Shown piece by piece: positions 1 through 8,012 of a DNA stretch of 64,000 nucleotides. Each line of letters starts with the position of its first letter. The first letter of the stretch is position 1. The DNA comes from Clostridia bacterium (GTDB lineage Bacteria > Bacillota > Clostridia > Lachnospirales > JAOARL01), in contig JAOARL010000033.1 of the NCBI GenBank assembly GCA_025210555.1, forward strand, positions 1 to 64,000, written 5' to 3'. The translations under genes were made by a program, and so were the position numbers. The notes beneath the pieces are model-generated. The model saw nothing but the letters and a program-made list of their open reading frames with translations. It did no database searches and was not told the origin of the DNA.

Positions 1-39
1 ATTTCTTTTCTCATTCATGTTAATATTAATAAGACACAT
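1..39 (-). CDS. Start of an unidentified protein, running off the left edge
   Basis: Thirteen codons are visible (MCLININMNEKRN). The ATG at 39-37 lies six bases after a GGAGG at 46-50, an ideal spacing. A second in-frame ATG at 18-16 has no ribosome site of its own, so the upstream start is preferred. The product cannot be recognised from 13 residues. The ribosome site and the ATG lie inside the distal arm of a long inverted repeat (31-102), so expression may be controlled at translation. The gene follows acpS on the same strand but is separated from it by the acpS terminator. Confidence 0.45.
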   Translation of the reverse strand, partial: MCLININMNEKRN

Positions 40-102
40 AGTTAACCTCCAATGTTTTAGTTTAGTCGCTTACATTGTATCACAGGTTAAACTATGTGTC
101 TT
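31..102 (-). promoter_or_regulatory. Long leader hairpin covering the ribosome site and start codon
   Basis: The arms 31-48 and 84-102 are reverse complements over 18 bp with a single one-base bulge. An inner 6-bp stem (50-55 with 72-77) nests inside. Read on the minus strand, the distal arm contains the GGAGG and ATG of the gene that leaves the left edge, so folding would hide both. A TATAAA lies just upstream of the proximal arm, so the mRNA could begin almost at the hairpin. On the plus strand the hairpin is followed by a T run, so a plus-strand terminator is the alternative. Function is inferred; the inverted repeat is directly visible. Confidence 0.6.
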
Positions 103-146
103 TTTATATGCCCTTTTGGACACTTAACTATTCTATTTATAACAAA

Positions 147-173
147 AAAACCAAGCATCTACTACTTGGTTTT
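147..173 (-). terminator. Intrinsic terminator after acpS
   Basis: A nine-bp stem (147-155 with 165-173) encloses a nine-base loop. On the minus strand it is followed by an uninterrupted run of seven T residues. It starts seven bases past the acpS stop codon and would end the SLH-protein/acpS transcript. Confidence 0.85.
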
Positions 174-179
174 ATCTTA

Positions 180-551
180 TTACTTTTCACATACTGCATA
201 TGCTATAGCATAATCATCTGTGTGTGATAATGATACTAATATATTCTTAATTTCTAATTCTTCCTTAAGCTCTTTTGCCTTATCATGTACAACTACATAA
301 GGCTTTCCAATCTTATTTCTTAATACTTCTATATCTCTTAGTTCGAAATTTCTTACCCCTGTTCCAAATGCTTTTGATACAGCTTCTTTAGCAGCGAAAT
401 TTGCAGCAATTGTTTCTGGATTTAAGTTTTTACTGTCAAAATAGTCAATTTCTTCAGAAGAAAAATATTTCTTTAAAAAATTAATATTTTTATCTACAGC
501 ATCCTTAATTCTTTCGATCTCTACTAAATCGGCGCCTACTCCAATTATCAT
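180..551 (-). CDS. acpS: Holo-[acyl-carrier-protein] synthase
   Basis: AcpS transfers 4'-phosphopantetheine from CoA to a serine of apo-acyl carrier protein, activating it for fatty acid synthesis in the cytoplasm. The 123-residue length is normal for the family. The N-terminal GVGADLVEI segment carries the magnesium-binding Asp8, and NFAAKEAVSKAFGTG supplies the second conserved acidic residue (Glu56). An AGGAGG eight bases before the ATG supports the start. The gene lies 21 bases after the SLH-protein gene, with no terminator between, so the two are probably co-transcribed. A strong terminator follows. Confidence 0.95.
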   Translation of the reverse strand: MIIGVGADLVEIERIKDAVDKNINFLKKYFSSEEIDYFDSKNLNPETIAANFAAKEAVSKAFGTGVRNFELRDIEVLRNKIGKPYVVVHDKAKELKEELEIKNILVSLSHTDDYAIAYAVCEK

Positions 552-572
552 AATATTTCCTCCTAATATTAA

Positions 573-2366
573 TTATAATTCCGATTTATCTTTTACTATC
601 CAACCTTTTGTTATTCCAAAAATTTTAGATATTACTTTTGCTGTTTCTGCCCTCGTTGCATTTCCTTTAGGTTTAAAAGATTTATCTGGATACCCATTTA
701 TTATACCATACTTTGATATAATGTTAATCTCTTTTTTATATATAATATCTTCACCATCTAAGTAGTTAGTTTTGTGCTCTATATCAGTTGGAAATACACT
801 CATATCCATAACTCTGGCTAAAACATAACCTATTTCTTCTCTACTTATAGGCTCATCCATTTCAAAGAACCTAAAGTCTTTACCATAGTCCTCTTCTCTA
901 ATTAGATTTAACTCTTTAACCTTTTTATAATATCCTTGGTTTACAAACCAATGGTCATCTTCAGCAGTTTCAAGTTCATCTAATTCTAAAATTCTTACAA
1001 CCATTGTTAAAAATTCCGCTCTACTTACATTGTTTTCAGGTCTAAAATTACCATCTTCATATCCTAAAATAATATCTTTTCTTACTAAGTCATTTATGTA
1101 TCTACTTGCCCAATGCGTTTCACTTAAATCATTAAAAATATTTACAAATTCTCTGTTAATTCCACCAAAGTCTATTGATAGTGGGTTACTTGAATATATA
1201 AAACCTTCTGGATTTTTAATAAACAATACAAACTCATACTTTCCTTCGTACTTATTAAGTATTACTTTTACTTTTCCATCTTCTGTCTCTAGCTTAGTAC
1301 TTCCGAAATACGCAAGCATTTTATCTCCTGTAACTGCCGTTTTTATTGGTTCTGGAAAAGTTTTATCGCCCTTAGGATAGCCAACCAAAGTATATTCATA
1401 CTTTCTATCAGCATTTCCTATATCTTTCCACTCTATTGCGTATCTTTTATTCATCTTATCATATTCTTCATCTGTTATATTTTTAAGACCTACTTTATCA
1501 ATTAAATCTTTTTCAATTACAACTTCTTTCTCTATTAATTCCAATTCGAAGTCTTTATCTAATCTTTCAATATAACCAGTAAACCCTGCTAACCCCAGCC
1601 AATATTCGTATAAACCTTCTACATTAGCTGCAATTTCAAGATCTAAGTTTTCTTGAGGATATATATTAAATACATTGTTTGAATACTCTACACTACTAGT
1701 ATTTTTTTCGGCTCTTTTTGAAATATCATCATAACTAGTAGACTTTTTAGCTAAACTACTTCCAAATAACTGAACATAGTCTTCTGCTGCTATTTCCATA
1801 ATATCCCACTTATGAGAATACTCTAATCCGTCTGTGTCTGTAAAATGTCTTACTCTCTCATCGTTTTCTATTCCTCTAATTCTTGCATAGCCTGTTTCTC
1901 TCCATCTATCGAAAAATTTGTTTTCGCCTTTCACTAAGTAATAAGACGTAAAGTGATGTCCATATTCATGAGAAATTTTTCTTGCAATCTGATCTATTTC
2001 TGTGTATACATCTCCATCAAAGATTTCTATGTATCTTTCTTTATTGTATACTATTGTTTGGCTTAAACTATTATATTCAACGCTAGAATGATACATTCCA
2101 GCAACACCTTCTGGCGAATCTGGATACAAATAAAGATAAGAAAGATATCCTAATTCCTCACCGTGAAAGTTTTGTAATAATTCATTATATACTTGTACTA
2201 GCTTTTCGCCTTTCCAATTTTCTGAATAACTAATAATTTCTACGCCTTCTTCTCCTTTAAAAGAATCAATAGGCTCTCCATATCCTTCTCTAGCCTCAGC
2301 AAAAGTTGATATAGAAATAGTTATAAAGAAAATTAAAAAGAAGCCTAACATTTTTATTTTTCTCAT
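573..2366 (-). CDS. Secreted SLH-domain protein with HExxH metalloprotease-like motif
   Basis: The 597-residue protein begins with a signal peptide (about residues 1-25, hydrophobic core LGFFLIFFITISIS). A zinc-protease-like HEYGHHF lies at 133-139, followed by a candidate third ligand in MEIAAEDYVQLFG near 190-202, the layout of gluzincin metalloproteases. The middle (about 310-415) looks like a beta-sandwich. The C-terminal part holds SLH units: clear ones near 420-465 and 545-590, and a weaker one between. SLH domains bind pyruvylated secondary cell-wall polymers, so the protein is probably held on the cell surface. Protease activity is inferred from the motif; the substrate is unknown. 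A perfect TATAAT lies at 2398-2403 (minus strand), but the best -35 is badly spaced. Confidence 0.75.
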   Translation of the reverse strand: MRKIKMLGFFLIFFITISISTFAEAREGYGEPIDSFKGEEGVEIISYSENWKGEKLVQVYNELLQNFHGEELGYLSYLYLYPDSPEGVAGMYHSSVEYNSLSQTIVYNKERYIEIFDGDVYTEIDQIARKISHEYGHHFTSYYLVKGENKFFDRWRETGYARIRGIENDERVRHFTDTDGLEYSHKWDIMEIAAEDYVQLFGSSLAKKSTSYDDISKRAEKNTSSVEYSNNVFNIYPQENLDLEIAANVEGLYEYWLGLAGFTGYIERLDKDFELELIEKEVVIEKDLIDKVGLKNITDEEYDKMNKRYAIEWKDIGNADRKYEYTLVGYPKGDKTFPEPIKTAVTGDKMLAYFGSTKLETEDGKVKVILNKYEGKYEFVLFIKNPEGFIYSSNPLSIDFGGINREFVNIFNDLSETHWASRYINDLVRKDIILGYEDGNFRPENNVSRAEFLTMVVRILELDELETAEDDHWFVNQGYYKKVKELNLIREEDYGKDFRFFEMDEPISREEIGYVLARVMDMSVFPTDIEHKTNYLDGEDIIYKKEINIISKYGIINGYPDKSFKPKGNATRAETAKVISKIFGITKGWIVKDKSEL

Positions 2367-2446
2367 GACACATCCCCTTTTCTCAATCTATTTGTGATTA
2401 TATAGAAGAAATATGTTAAAAGTGTTACAACTTCTTTAAATTAGTC

Positions 2447-3394
2447 TTAATTTTTATTTATTCCAAGCACTGTCCCTATTTCAAATGTATTCCCTCTTAA
2501 ATATTCTTTTGTTTCCATTCTCTTTTTACCTTGCATTTGCATATCTGTTATCATTACATGTCCATTTTTAGTCTTAATAACTATTCCTTCGTTATTATCC
2601 ACATAAACTATTTGTCCAGGAACTACTCCTCTTTTATTATCAAAAGTGTACTCTCTTGCTCCCCAAACTTTGAACATTTTATTATTTAAATATGTATATG
2701 CACTAGGCCATGGTGCAAAACCTCTAACTAAATCCACGATTTCTTTACTATTTTGATCCCAATTAATTAGCCCCATTTTCTTATCAATAATTTTTGCATA
2801 TGTTACTAATTCTTCGTTTTGCTTTTCTGGAATTATTTTATCAAATGATTCTATTGTGCTAACTATTGCATCAGCACCTAGCATAGATAACTTTTCATGT
2901 AAAGTTCCTGCTGTATCTGTACTTAAGATAGCTATACTTCTTTTAAGCAACATATCTCCTGTATCCATACCTTCATCCATAAGCATAGTTGTTACTCCTG
3001 TTTCATCTTTACCATCAACTATTGCCCATTGTATTGGTGCTGCACCTCTATATTCTGGTAATAATGAACCATGAACATTAATACATCCCTTCTTAGGTAT
3101 GTCTAGAATTTCTTTGTTTAATATTTGTCCATATGCTATTACTACAAAAAAATCTAAGTCAAGAGACTTTAAATATTCTATAGTTTCTTCATCTTTTTTT
3201 ATTTTTTCAGGTTGCATAACCTTTATTCCTTCTTCTATTGCATACTCCTTTACAGCAGACATTGCAACTTCTCCACCTCTACCTTTAGGTCTATCAGGTT
3301 GAGTTACAACAACTTCGATGCTGTGTCCTGCCGCAATTAATGCTCTAAGTGATGGAACTGCAAAATCTGGTGTTCCCATAAAAGCTATTTTCAT
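2447..3394 (-). CDS. fmt: Methionyl-tRNA formyltransferase
   Basis: Fmt formylates the methionine on initiator tRNA using 10-formyl-tetrahydrofolate, priming bacterial translation. The 315-residue protein shows the formyltransferase fold from its N-terminus (MKIAFMGTPDFAVPSL). The catalytic triad Asn106, His108 and Asp144 sits in INVHGSLLPEYRGAAPIQ and DEGMDTGDM, at the standard positions. The C-terminal third matches the tRNA-binding domain. GGAGG lies seven bases before the ATG. The start overlaps the yvcK stop by one base (TAATG), indicating translational coupling. Its functional partner def is two genes upstream. Confidence 0.97.
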   Translation of the reverse strand: MKIAFMGTPDFAVPSLRALIAAGHSIEVVVTQPDRPKGRGGEVAMSAVKEYAIEEGIKVMQPEKIKKDEETIEYLKSLDLDFFVVIAYGQILNKEILDIPKKGCINVHGSLLPEYRGAAPIQWAIVDGKDETGVTTMLMDEGMDTGDMLLKRSIAILSTDTAGTLHEKLSMLGADAIVSTIESFDKIIPEKQNEELVTYAKIIDKKMGLINWDQNSKEIVDLVRGFAPWPSAYTYLNNKMFKVWGAREYTFDNKRGVVPGQIVYVDNNEGIVIKTKNGHVMITDMQMQGKKRMETKEYLRGNTFEIGTVLGINKN

Positions 3395-4353
3395 TAAATT
3401 TCCTCCACTACTATTTCTCTTATTTTATCCGATAATTCATCAATATCATGCCATGCTGCATCAATTTTAATGTTTGCTTTTTTCAGCTTATAAATATCAA
3501 CATTTTTAAGTTTTTCTTCATTTATTTCAACTTTAGATGCTCCATTTTTTTGATAAAGCGACAATAAGTGATTTGGTATCTCTCCATCAAAAACAATGCA
3601 CTTACTTATTATATTTTGCCCAACTGTTTCTTCTATGGCATTTACATGATTATAAACATCATATCCTGTTGTTTCCCCTGGCTGAGTAACTGTATTACAG
3701 ATATATATAATTTCAGCACTCGTATCAATTAAAGATTTTGAAACATCCTCAACTAATAAATTGGGTATTATACTAGTATATAAACTACCAGGACCAAGTA
3801 TAATAACATCCGAATTCAATATTGCATCAACAACACCTTCAGCTGGTTTAACATTTTCTTTATCTAAAAACATTCTTTTAATACTTGTTTTATGTTTTAT
3901 TACTCCTTCACCAATAACACTTTCTCCTGCTATAACTTCATTATTCTCAAGCTGCGCATGAAGCACTAAATCTTCAAGTGTCACTGGTAAAACCTTACCT
4001 GATATAGCTAATATCTCACTTGTCTTTGAGATAGCTTCTGAGAAAGAACCTGTTAACTCTGCAAGTCCAGCTATGAAAAGATTCCCAAGACACTGTCCTT
4101 TAAGATCACCGTCTGAAAATCTATGCTGAAAAACTTCTTTCATCAGATTCTCTTCTCTTGAAAGAGCAACTAAACAGTTTCTTATATCTCCTGGCGGAAG
4201 TATTCCCAAATCTTTTCTAAGTTTTCCTGAACTTCCTCCATCGTCTGTAACAGCAACTATAGCCGTAATATGATCATTGTATTTTTTTAGCCCTCTAAGC
4301 AAAGTAGAGAGTCCTGTTCCACCACCAATGACTGTGATTTTCTTATCTTCCAT
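3394..4353 (-). CDS. yvcK: YvcK/CofD-like UDP-GlcNAc-binding protein
   Basis: YvcK proteins bind UDP-N-acetylglucosamine and are needed in Bacillus for growth on gluconeogenic carbon sources and for normal cell shape and wall synthesis. The glycine-rich N-terminus (ITVIGGGTGLSTLLRGLK), the TDDGGSSGKLR segment near residue 37 and LPPGDIRNCLVALS near 52-65 are family signatures. The 319-residue length is typical. The gene overlaps the end of def by 11 bases and the start of fmt by one base, so the three are translationally coupled. Elsewhere yvcK usually sits with rapZ (yvcJ) and whiA, so this location is unusual. Confidence 0.93.
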   Translation of the reverse strand: MEDKKITVIGGGTGLSTLLRGLKKYNDHITAIVAVTDDGGSSGKLRKDLGILPPGDIRNCLVALSREENLMKEVFQHRFSDGDLKGQCLGNLFIAGLAELTGSFSEAISKTSEILAISGKVLPVTLEDLVLHAQLENNEVIAGESVIGEGVIKHKTSIKRMFLDKENVKPAEGVVDAILNSDVIILGPGSLYTSIIPNLLVEDVSKSLIDTSAEIIYICNTVTQPGETTGYDVYNHVNAIEETVGQNIISKCIVFDGEIPNHLLSLYQKNGASKVEINEEKLKNVDIYKLKKANIKIDAAWHDIDELSDKIREIVVEEI

Positions 4354-4840
4354 CTTCTACTTCCTTTTTAAATTCCTCTGGATCATAGAACTTAGTTGCA
4401 ATATCTCTAAATATTTTTCCATCTAAATGGTCATATTCATGCTGAACAGCTCTAGCTAAAAATTCTTCAGCCTCAAGTTCAAACTCGTTTCCTTCTCTAT
4501 CAAAAGCTCTTACAACTATATGGTTAGCTCTTTCTACATCTCCATAAACACCTGGCACACTAAGGCAACCTTCTGGTCCTACTTGACTTCCATCTTTTTC
4601 TATTATTTCTGGATTAATAAATTCAATATATCCAGTTTTATCTTCAGTTACGTCAACTATAAAGATTCTTTTAAGAACTCCTACTTGAACTGCTGCAAGT
4701 CCTACTCCTTTAGTTTCGTACATAGTCTCTTTCATATCGTCTAAAAGAGTTATTATATTATCATTTATCTCTTCAACAACTCTTGATTTCTTTCTTAATA
4801 TTTCATCTTCATCATCTTTTCTTATATTTCTAATAGCCAT
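4343..4840 (-). CDS. def: Peptide deformylase
   Basis: Def removes the N-formyl group from new proteins using a bound ferrous or similar metal ion. All three family motifs are present in the 165 residues: GVGLAAVQ at 45-52, EGCLS at 90-94 with metal-ligand Cys92, and QHEYDHLDG with His134, Glu135 and His138. The AGGAGG ribosome site is well placed. It lies 28 bases after priA and overlaps yvcK, forming a priA-def-yvcK-fmt unit in which def and fmt act at opposite ends of the formyl-methionine cycle. Confidence 0.97.
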   Translation of the reverse strand: MAIRNIRKDDEDEILRKKSRVVEEINDNIITLLDDMKETMYETKGVGLAAVQVGVLKRIFIVDVTEDKTGYIEFINPEIIEKDGSQVGPEGCLSVPGVYGDVERANHIVVRAFDREGNEFELEAEEFLARAVQHEYDHLDGKIFRDIATKFYDPEEFKKEVEDGR

Positions 4841-4868
4841 TTTAATCCTCCTTCATTTCCACATTATA

Positions 4869-7067
4869 TTATAACATATTTATAGGGTTAAAATCCAAAT
4901 CAAGTATACTTTCAATTTTCAATTTTTCATAAAACTCTATTATGTTTTCTTTACTTTTTGATTTAACTAAAATTTTATATCTATATATATTTCTCAGTTT
5001 ATATATTTTAGCTTTTGTAGGTCCAATAATATTTATATTTTCAAACTTATTATCTTTTATAAACTTCTTAATTGTCATAGCATCTTTTACAAGCTGTTTT
5101 TGATCTTCACCTTTTATAGTTATTACTCCTAATTCTATAAATGGTGGGTAATTCATAAAACTTCTATACATTATTTCTTCATTGTAAAAGTCTTCATAGC
5201 TACTTTCCAATACATTTTTAAGCACATAATTATCTGGCTCATATGTTTGTATAATAGCTTTAGCCTCTCCTTCATTTCTTCCAGCTCTACCAATAACTTG
5301 ACTTATAAGTTGATATGCATTTTCTCCTGTTTTAAAGTCATCAAAATTTATTAACATATCCGCTGCAACAACTGCTATAAGACCAACATTTTTAAAATCA
5401 TGTCCTACCGTTATCATTTGTGTTCCAACAAGTGCACTATATTCATCACTCTTAAATTTGTCTATAATTTCTTTATAGCTGTGTTTATTTTTTATTGTGT
5501 CCGAATCCATTCTAAGAGCCTTAACTCCTTTGAAATTTTTAATAAATTCATCATATACTCTTTCAGTACCTACACCAAATGATTTTATATACTTAGAGCC
5601 ACATTCAGGGCAAACCTTTGGATAATCTTCTTCTTTACCACAATAATGGCAACTTACCTTATTACTGTTTCCATGATGAGTGTATGAAATGTCACAATTG
5701 TTACATTTCATTACATATCCACACTCTCTGCATGAAACAAAATTTGAGAATCCTCTTCTATTTAGGAACAAAATAATTTTCTCATTTTTATTAAGAGACT
5801 CTTCAATAGCAGACTTTAACTTCAAGCTAAATATACTCCTATTTCCACTCATCAACTCTTCTCTCATATCAGCAATTTCTATTTTAGGCATTTTATAATT
5901 TAAAACTCTATTTTTCATAGTGTATAAATTATAGATTCCATCCTTTGCTTTTTTGTAAGCTCTTATTGATGGTGTAGCTGATCCTAGTATCAGCGCTGCA
6001 TTTTTAATCTCACAAATTTTTTCAGCCACTTCAATAGCATCATATTTAGGTGTTGTTTCTGACTTGTATGTCTTTTCATGCTCTTCATCTATTACAATTA
6101 TTCCCAAATTGTTAAATGGTGTATATAGAGCCGACCTTGGTCCTATCATAATACTTATTTGTCCATCTTTTGCTTTTTTCCACTGATCATACTTTTCACT
6201 ATTATTTAACCTACTATGTGTAACGGCAACTTTATCCCCAAATCTACCTTTAAATCTCTCTACCATTTGTGGCGTTAAAGAAATCTCTGGAACTAAAAAT
6301 ATTGCAGATTTCCCTTCTGCTATAACATCTTCTATAAGGTGCATATATATTTCAGTTTTACCACTTGCTGTAACACCATGAATTAAATTTTTGCTTAATC
6401 CATCTAGCATTTTTCTTTTTATATCTTCATAAATATATCTTTGTTCCTCATTTAAATTTATTTTTTTATATTCATCGTACTTCACATTTTTAAACGGGTC
6501 TAAGTTTTTTTCTTTCTGTGTTTCTTCAATAAGTCCCTTTTTCAAAAGACTTTTTATAGGACTATCTGTTATATATAAAACATTTTTTATATTCCTTATA
6601 CTATCTTCTTTTTTTTCAATCATGTAACTCATAAGCAAAAACTGTTTCTCAAGTTTAAGGCTCCCTTTACTTTCTTCAATAAACCTATGTGCCTCAACTA
6701 TATTTGTAACCTTAAACCATTTTTCATATTGTAAAAGGTTATCCCTACCTTTTATTCCTGAAGGCATTATAAGTGTTAACGCCCCAACTAAAGGACACCT
6801 ATATTCATTGCTTACAAATTTAGCAACTTTAATCATATCTTCATCAAACACTGGAATATCATCTATGATCCTTATTACTTCTTTTATCTTACTAGGATCA
6901 AATGAAGGCTCATCAATAAAACCTATAACAAATCCTTCTATAGGCTTATTCCCTCTACCAAATGGAACTAACACTCTATGTCCAAGCTTAGTATCTTCAT
7001 TTGCTTTATATGTAAAAATTCTATCCACTTGGTTATTAAATATATCTACTATTATTTCTGCGTACAT
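4869..7067 (-). CDS. priA: Primosomal protein N', replication restart helicase
   Basis: PriA recognises stalled forks and D-loops and reloads the replicative helicase. The 732-residue protein has an N-terminal DNA-binding region, a helicase core with Walker A (GVTASGKTEIY, about 231-241) and a DEEH box. The Cys-rich zinc insertion (four CxxC pairs between CRECGYVMKC and CPECG) is intact. The late helicase motif ends in QVIGRAGR. The ATG at 7067 is chosen because GAGAGGAG lies just before it; a GTG at 7097 would place the start inside the rpoZ terminator. The gene precedes def, a common Firmicute arrangement. Confidence 0.96.
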   Translation of the reverse strand: MYAEIIVDIFNNQVDRIFTYKANEDTKLGHRVLVPFGRGNKPIEGFVIGFIDEPSFDPSKIKEVIRIIDDIPVFDEDMIKVAKFVSNEYRCPLVGALTLIMPSGIKGRDNLLQYEKWFKVTNIVEAHRFIEESKGSLKLEKQFLLMSYMIEKKEDSIRNIKNVLYITDSPIKSLLKKGLIEETQKEKNLDPFKNVKYDEYKKINLNEEQRYIYEDIKRKMLDGLSKNLIHGVTASGKTEIYMHLIEDVIAEGKSAIFLVPEISLTPQMVERFKGRFGDKVAVTHSRLNNSEKYDQWKKAKDGQISIMIGPRSALYTPFNNLGIIVIDEEHEKTYKSETTPKYDAIEVAEKICEIKNAALILGSATPSIRAYKKAKDGIYNLYTMKNRVLNYKMPKIEIADMREELMSGNRSIFSLKLKSAIEESLNKNEKIILFLNRRGFSNFVSCRECGYVMKCNNCDISYTHHGNSNKVSCHYCGKEEDYPKVCPECGSKYIKSFGVGTERVYDEFIKNFKGVKALRMDSDTIKNKHSYKEIIDKFKSDEYSALVGTQMITVGHDFKNVGLIAVVAADMLINFDDFKTGENAYQLISQVIGRAGRNEGEAKAIIQTYEPDNYVLKNVLESSYEDFYNEEIMYRSFMNYPPFIELGVITIKGEDQKQLVKDAMTIKKFIKDNKFENINIIGPTKAKIYKLRNIYRYKILVKSKSKENIIEFYEKLKIESILDLDFNPINML

Positions 7068-7086
7068 TTTTTCTCCTCTCACATAA

Positions 7087-7115
7087 GGAAAAAACACCTT
7101 TAAAGAAAGGTGTTT
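7087..7115 (-). terminator. Terminator overlapping the rpoZ stop codon
   Basis: A perfect 10-bp stem (7092-7101 with 7106-7115) encloses a four-base loop and runs directly into a T tract on the minus strand. The rpoZ TAA lies at the base of the hairpin, so ribosomes finishing rpoZ could interfere with folding. priA begins only 20 bases beyond, so the hairpin may be a partial block rather than an absolute stop. Confidence 0.8.
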
Positions 7116-7329
7116 ACTCTACACTTTTTAATTCAAATTTCTCTTCAAGAATTTTTTCAATAGCAACTGAAACTTCTCTTTCATCTGCTTCTTTTTCAGT
7201 TAATTCTCCTGATTCAACTAATGATCTAGCAAGCTCTGAAACAGCTAATACTAATTCATATCTAGTTGTAATTTTAACTTCTTTCTTGTTTATAAAATCT
7301 CTTAATTCTTCATATGATGGGTGTAACAT
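7114..7329 (-). CDS. rpoZ: RNA polymerase omega subunit
   Basis: Omega helps fold and hold the beta-prime subunit in RNA polymerase. The 71-residue length is normal. The segment ITTRYELVLAVSELARSL (about 20-37) is the core omega signature. The gene is 14 bases downstream of remA. In many Firmicutes gmk separates remA from rpoZ and coaBC separates rpoZ from priA; neither is present here. Confidence 0.92.
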   Translation of the reverse strand: MLHPSYEELRDFINKKEVKITTRYELVLAVSELARSLVESGELTEKEADEREVSVAIEKILEEKFELKSVE

Positions 7330-7343
7330 TCTATCCCTCTTTC

Positions 7344-7589
7344 CTATTTAGTTCCATTTATTCTATTTGCTATAGTTTCAGGCTGAGTAGCTGTAAGTAT
7401 TACGTGATCACTATCTGTAATAACTACTGCTCTTGTTTTTCTTCCATAAGTAGCATCTACTAAGTAGCCTTCTTCTTTAGCTTCATGTATAAGTCTTTTT
7501 ATTGGTGCTGATTCTGGACTTAATACTGTTACTATTTTATTGATTGCTATTATGTTTCCAAATCCAATGTTAATAAATTTCAAATCCAT
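7344..7589 (-). CDS. remA: RemA-family (DUF370) DNA-binding regulator
   Basis: RemA in Bacillus activates extracellular-matrix and osmoprotection genes by binding DNA as a ring-shaped oligomer. The 81-residue protein starts [20 protein letters not shown] and contains [22 protein letters not shown], both hallmarks of DUF370. The ATG at 7589 is preceded six bases away by a perfect AGGAGG. An upstream in-frame extension starting at 7631 lacks such a site and is not conserved in the family. Target genes are unknown. Confidence 0.92.
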   Translation of the reverse strand: MDLKFINIGFGNIIAINKIVTVLSPESAPIKRLIHEAKEEGYLVDATYGRKTRAVVITDSDHVILTATQPETIANRINGTK

Positions 7590-7634
7590 ACTTAGCCTCC
7601 TAATTATATAATATGTAACATATCTAGTCAATTA

Positions 7635-7991
7635 TTATAAGTCTCTTTTACCAAATAGTTTCTTATATTCTTCTATTTCCAGCTGTATGTTAAGCAAATC
7701 ATTCTTAAGCTTGCTATATTCCTCTTTAAGAGTTTCATTTTCAATTGTTACGCTTTCTAATCTATCTGTAAGTTCCTCCATATTGCTGAAAAGTTTTACG
7801 TAGTCAACTCCAATGTTTACAGAAGCTAAAGTTATTATCATATTTGGATTCATAACTTTTCCATTCAAATTATTAGTTAACTCACTTATCTTCTCATTAA
7901 CATATATTCCTGCTTCTTTAACAATATCTTCTGACTCATTACCTTTTATCTTATAAAACTTCCCTGCTATATTAATATCTATAGATTTCAA
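7635..7991 (-). CDS. zapA: Cell division protein ZapA
   Basis: ZapA bundles FtsZ filaments at the division site. The N-terminal domain (DINIAGKFYKIKGNES...ITLASVNIGVDYVKL) is followed by a coiled coil from about residue 65 to the end, as in other ZapA proteins. The TTG at 7991 is chosen because GAGGTGAG lies four bases before it; a GTG at 8000 lies inside that ribosome site and would add three residues. The gene lies between a ylbF/ymcA-type gene and remA, in the same run of minus-strand genes. Confidence 0.85.
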   Translation of the reverse strand: MKSIDINIAGKFYKIKGNESEDIVKEAGIYVNEKISELTNNLNGKVMNPNMIITLASVNIGVDYVKLFSNMEELTDRLESVTIENETLKEEYSKLKNDLLNIQLEIEEYKKLFGKRDL

Positions 7992-8012
7992 AAAACTCAC
8001 CTCAACTCTTAA

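Noticed and set aside
2398-2430. Promoter for the SLH-protein gene
   Set aside because: TATAAT at 2398-2403 is perfect, but the best -35 (TTGTAA) is about 21 bases away, too far for a confident call.
7068-7097. Upstream GTG start for priA at 7097
   Set aside because: It lies within the rpoZ terminator and has no ribosome site, while the ATG at 7067 has GAGAGGAG in front.
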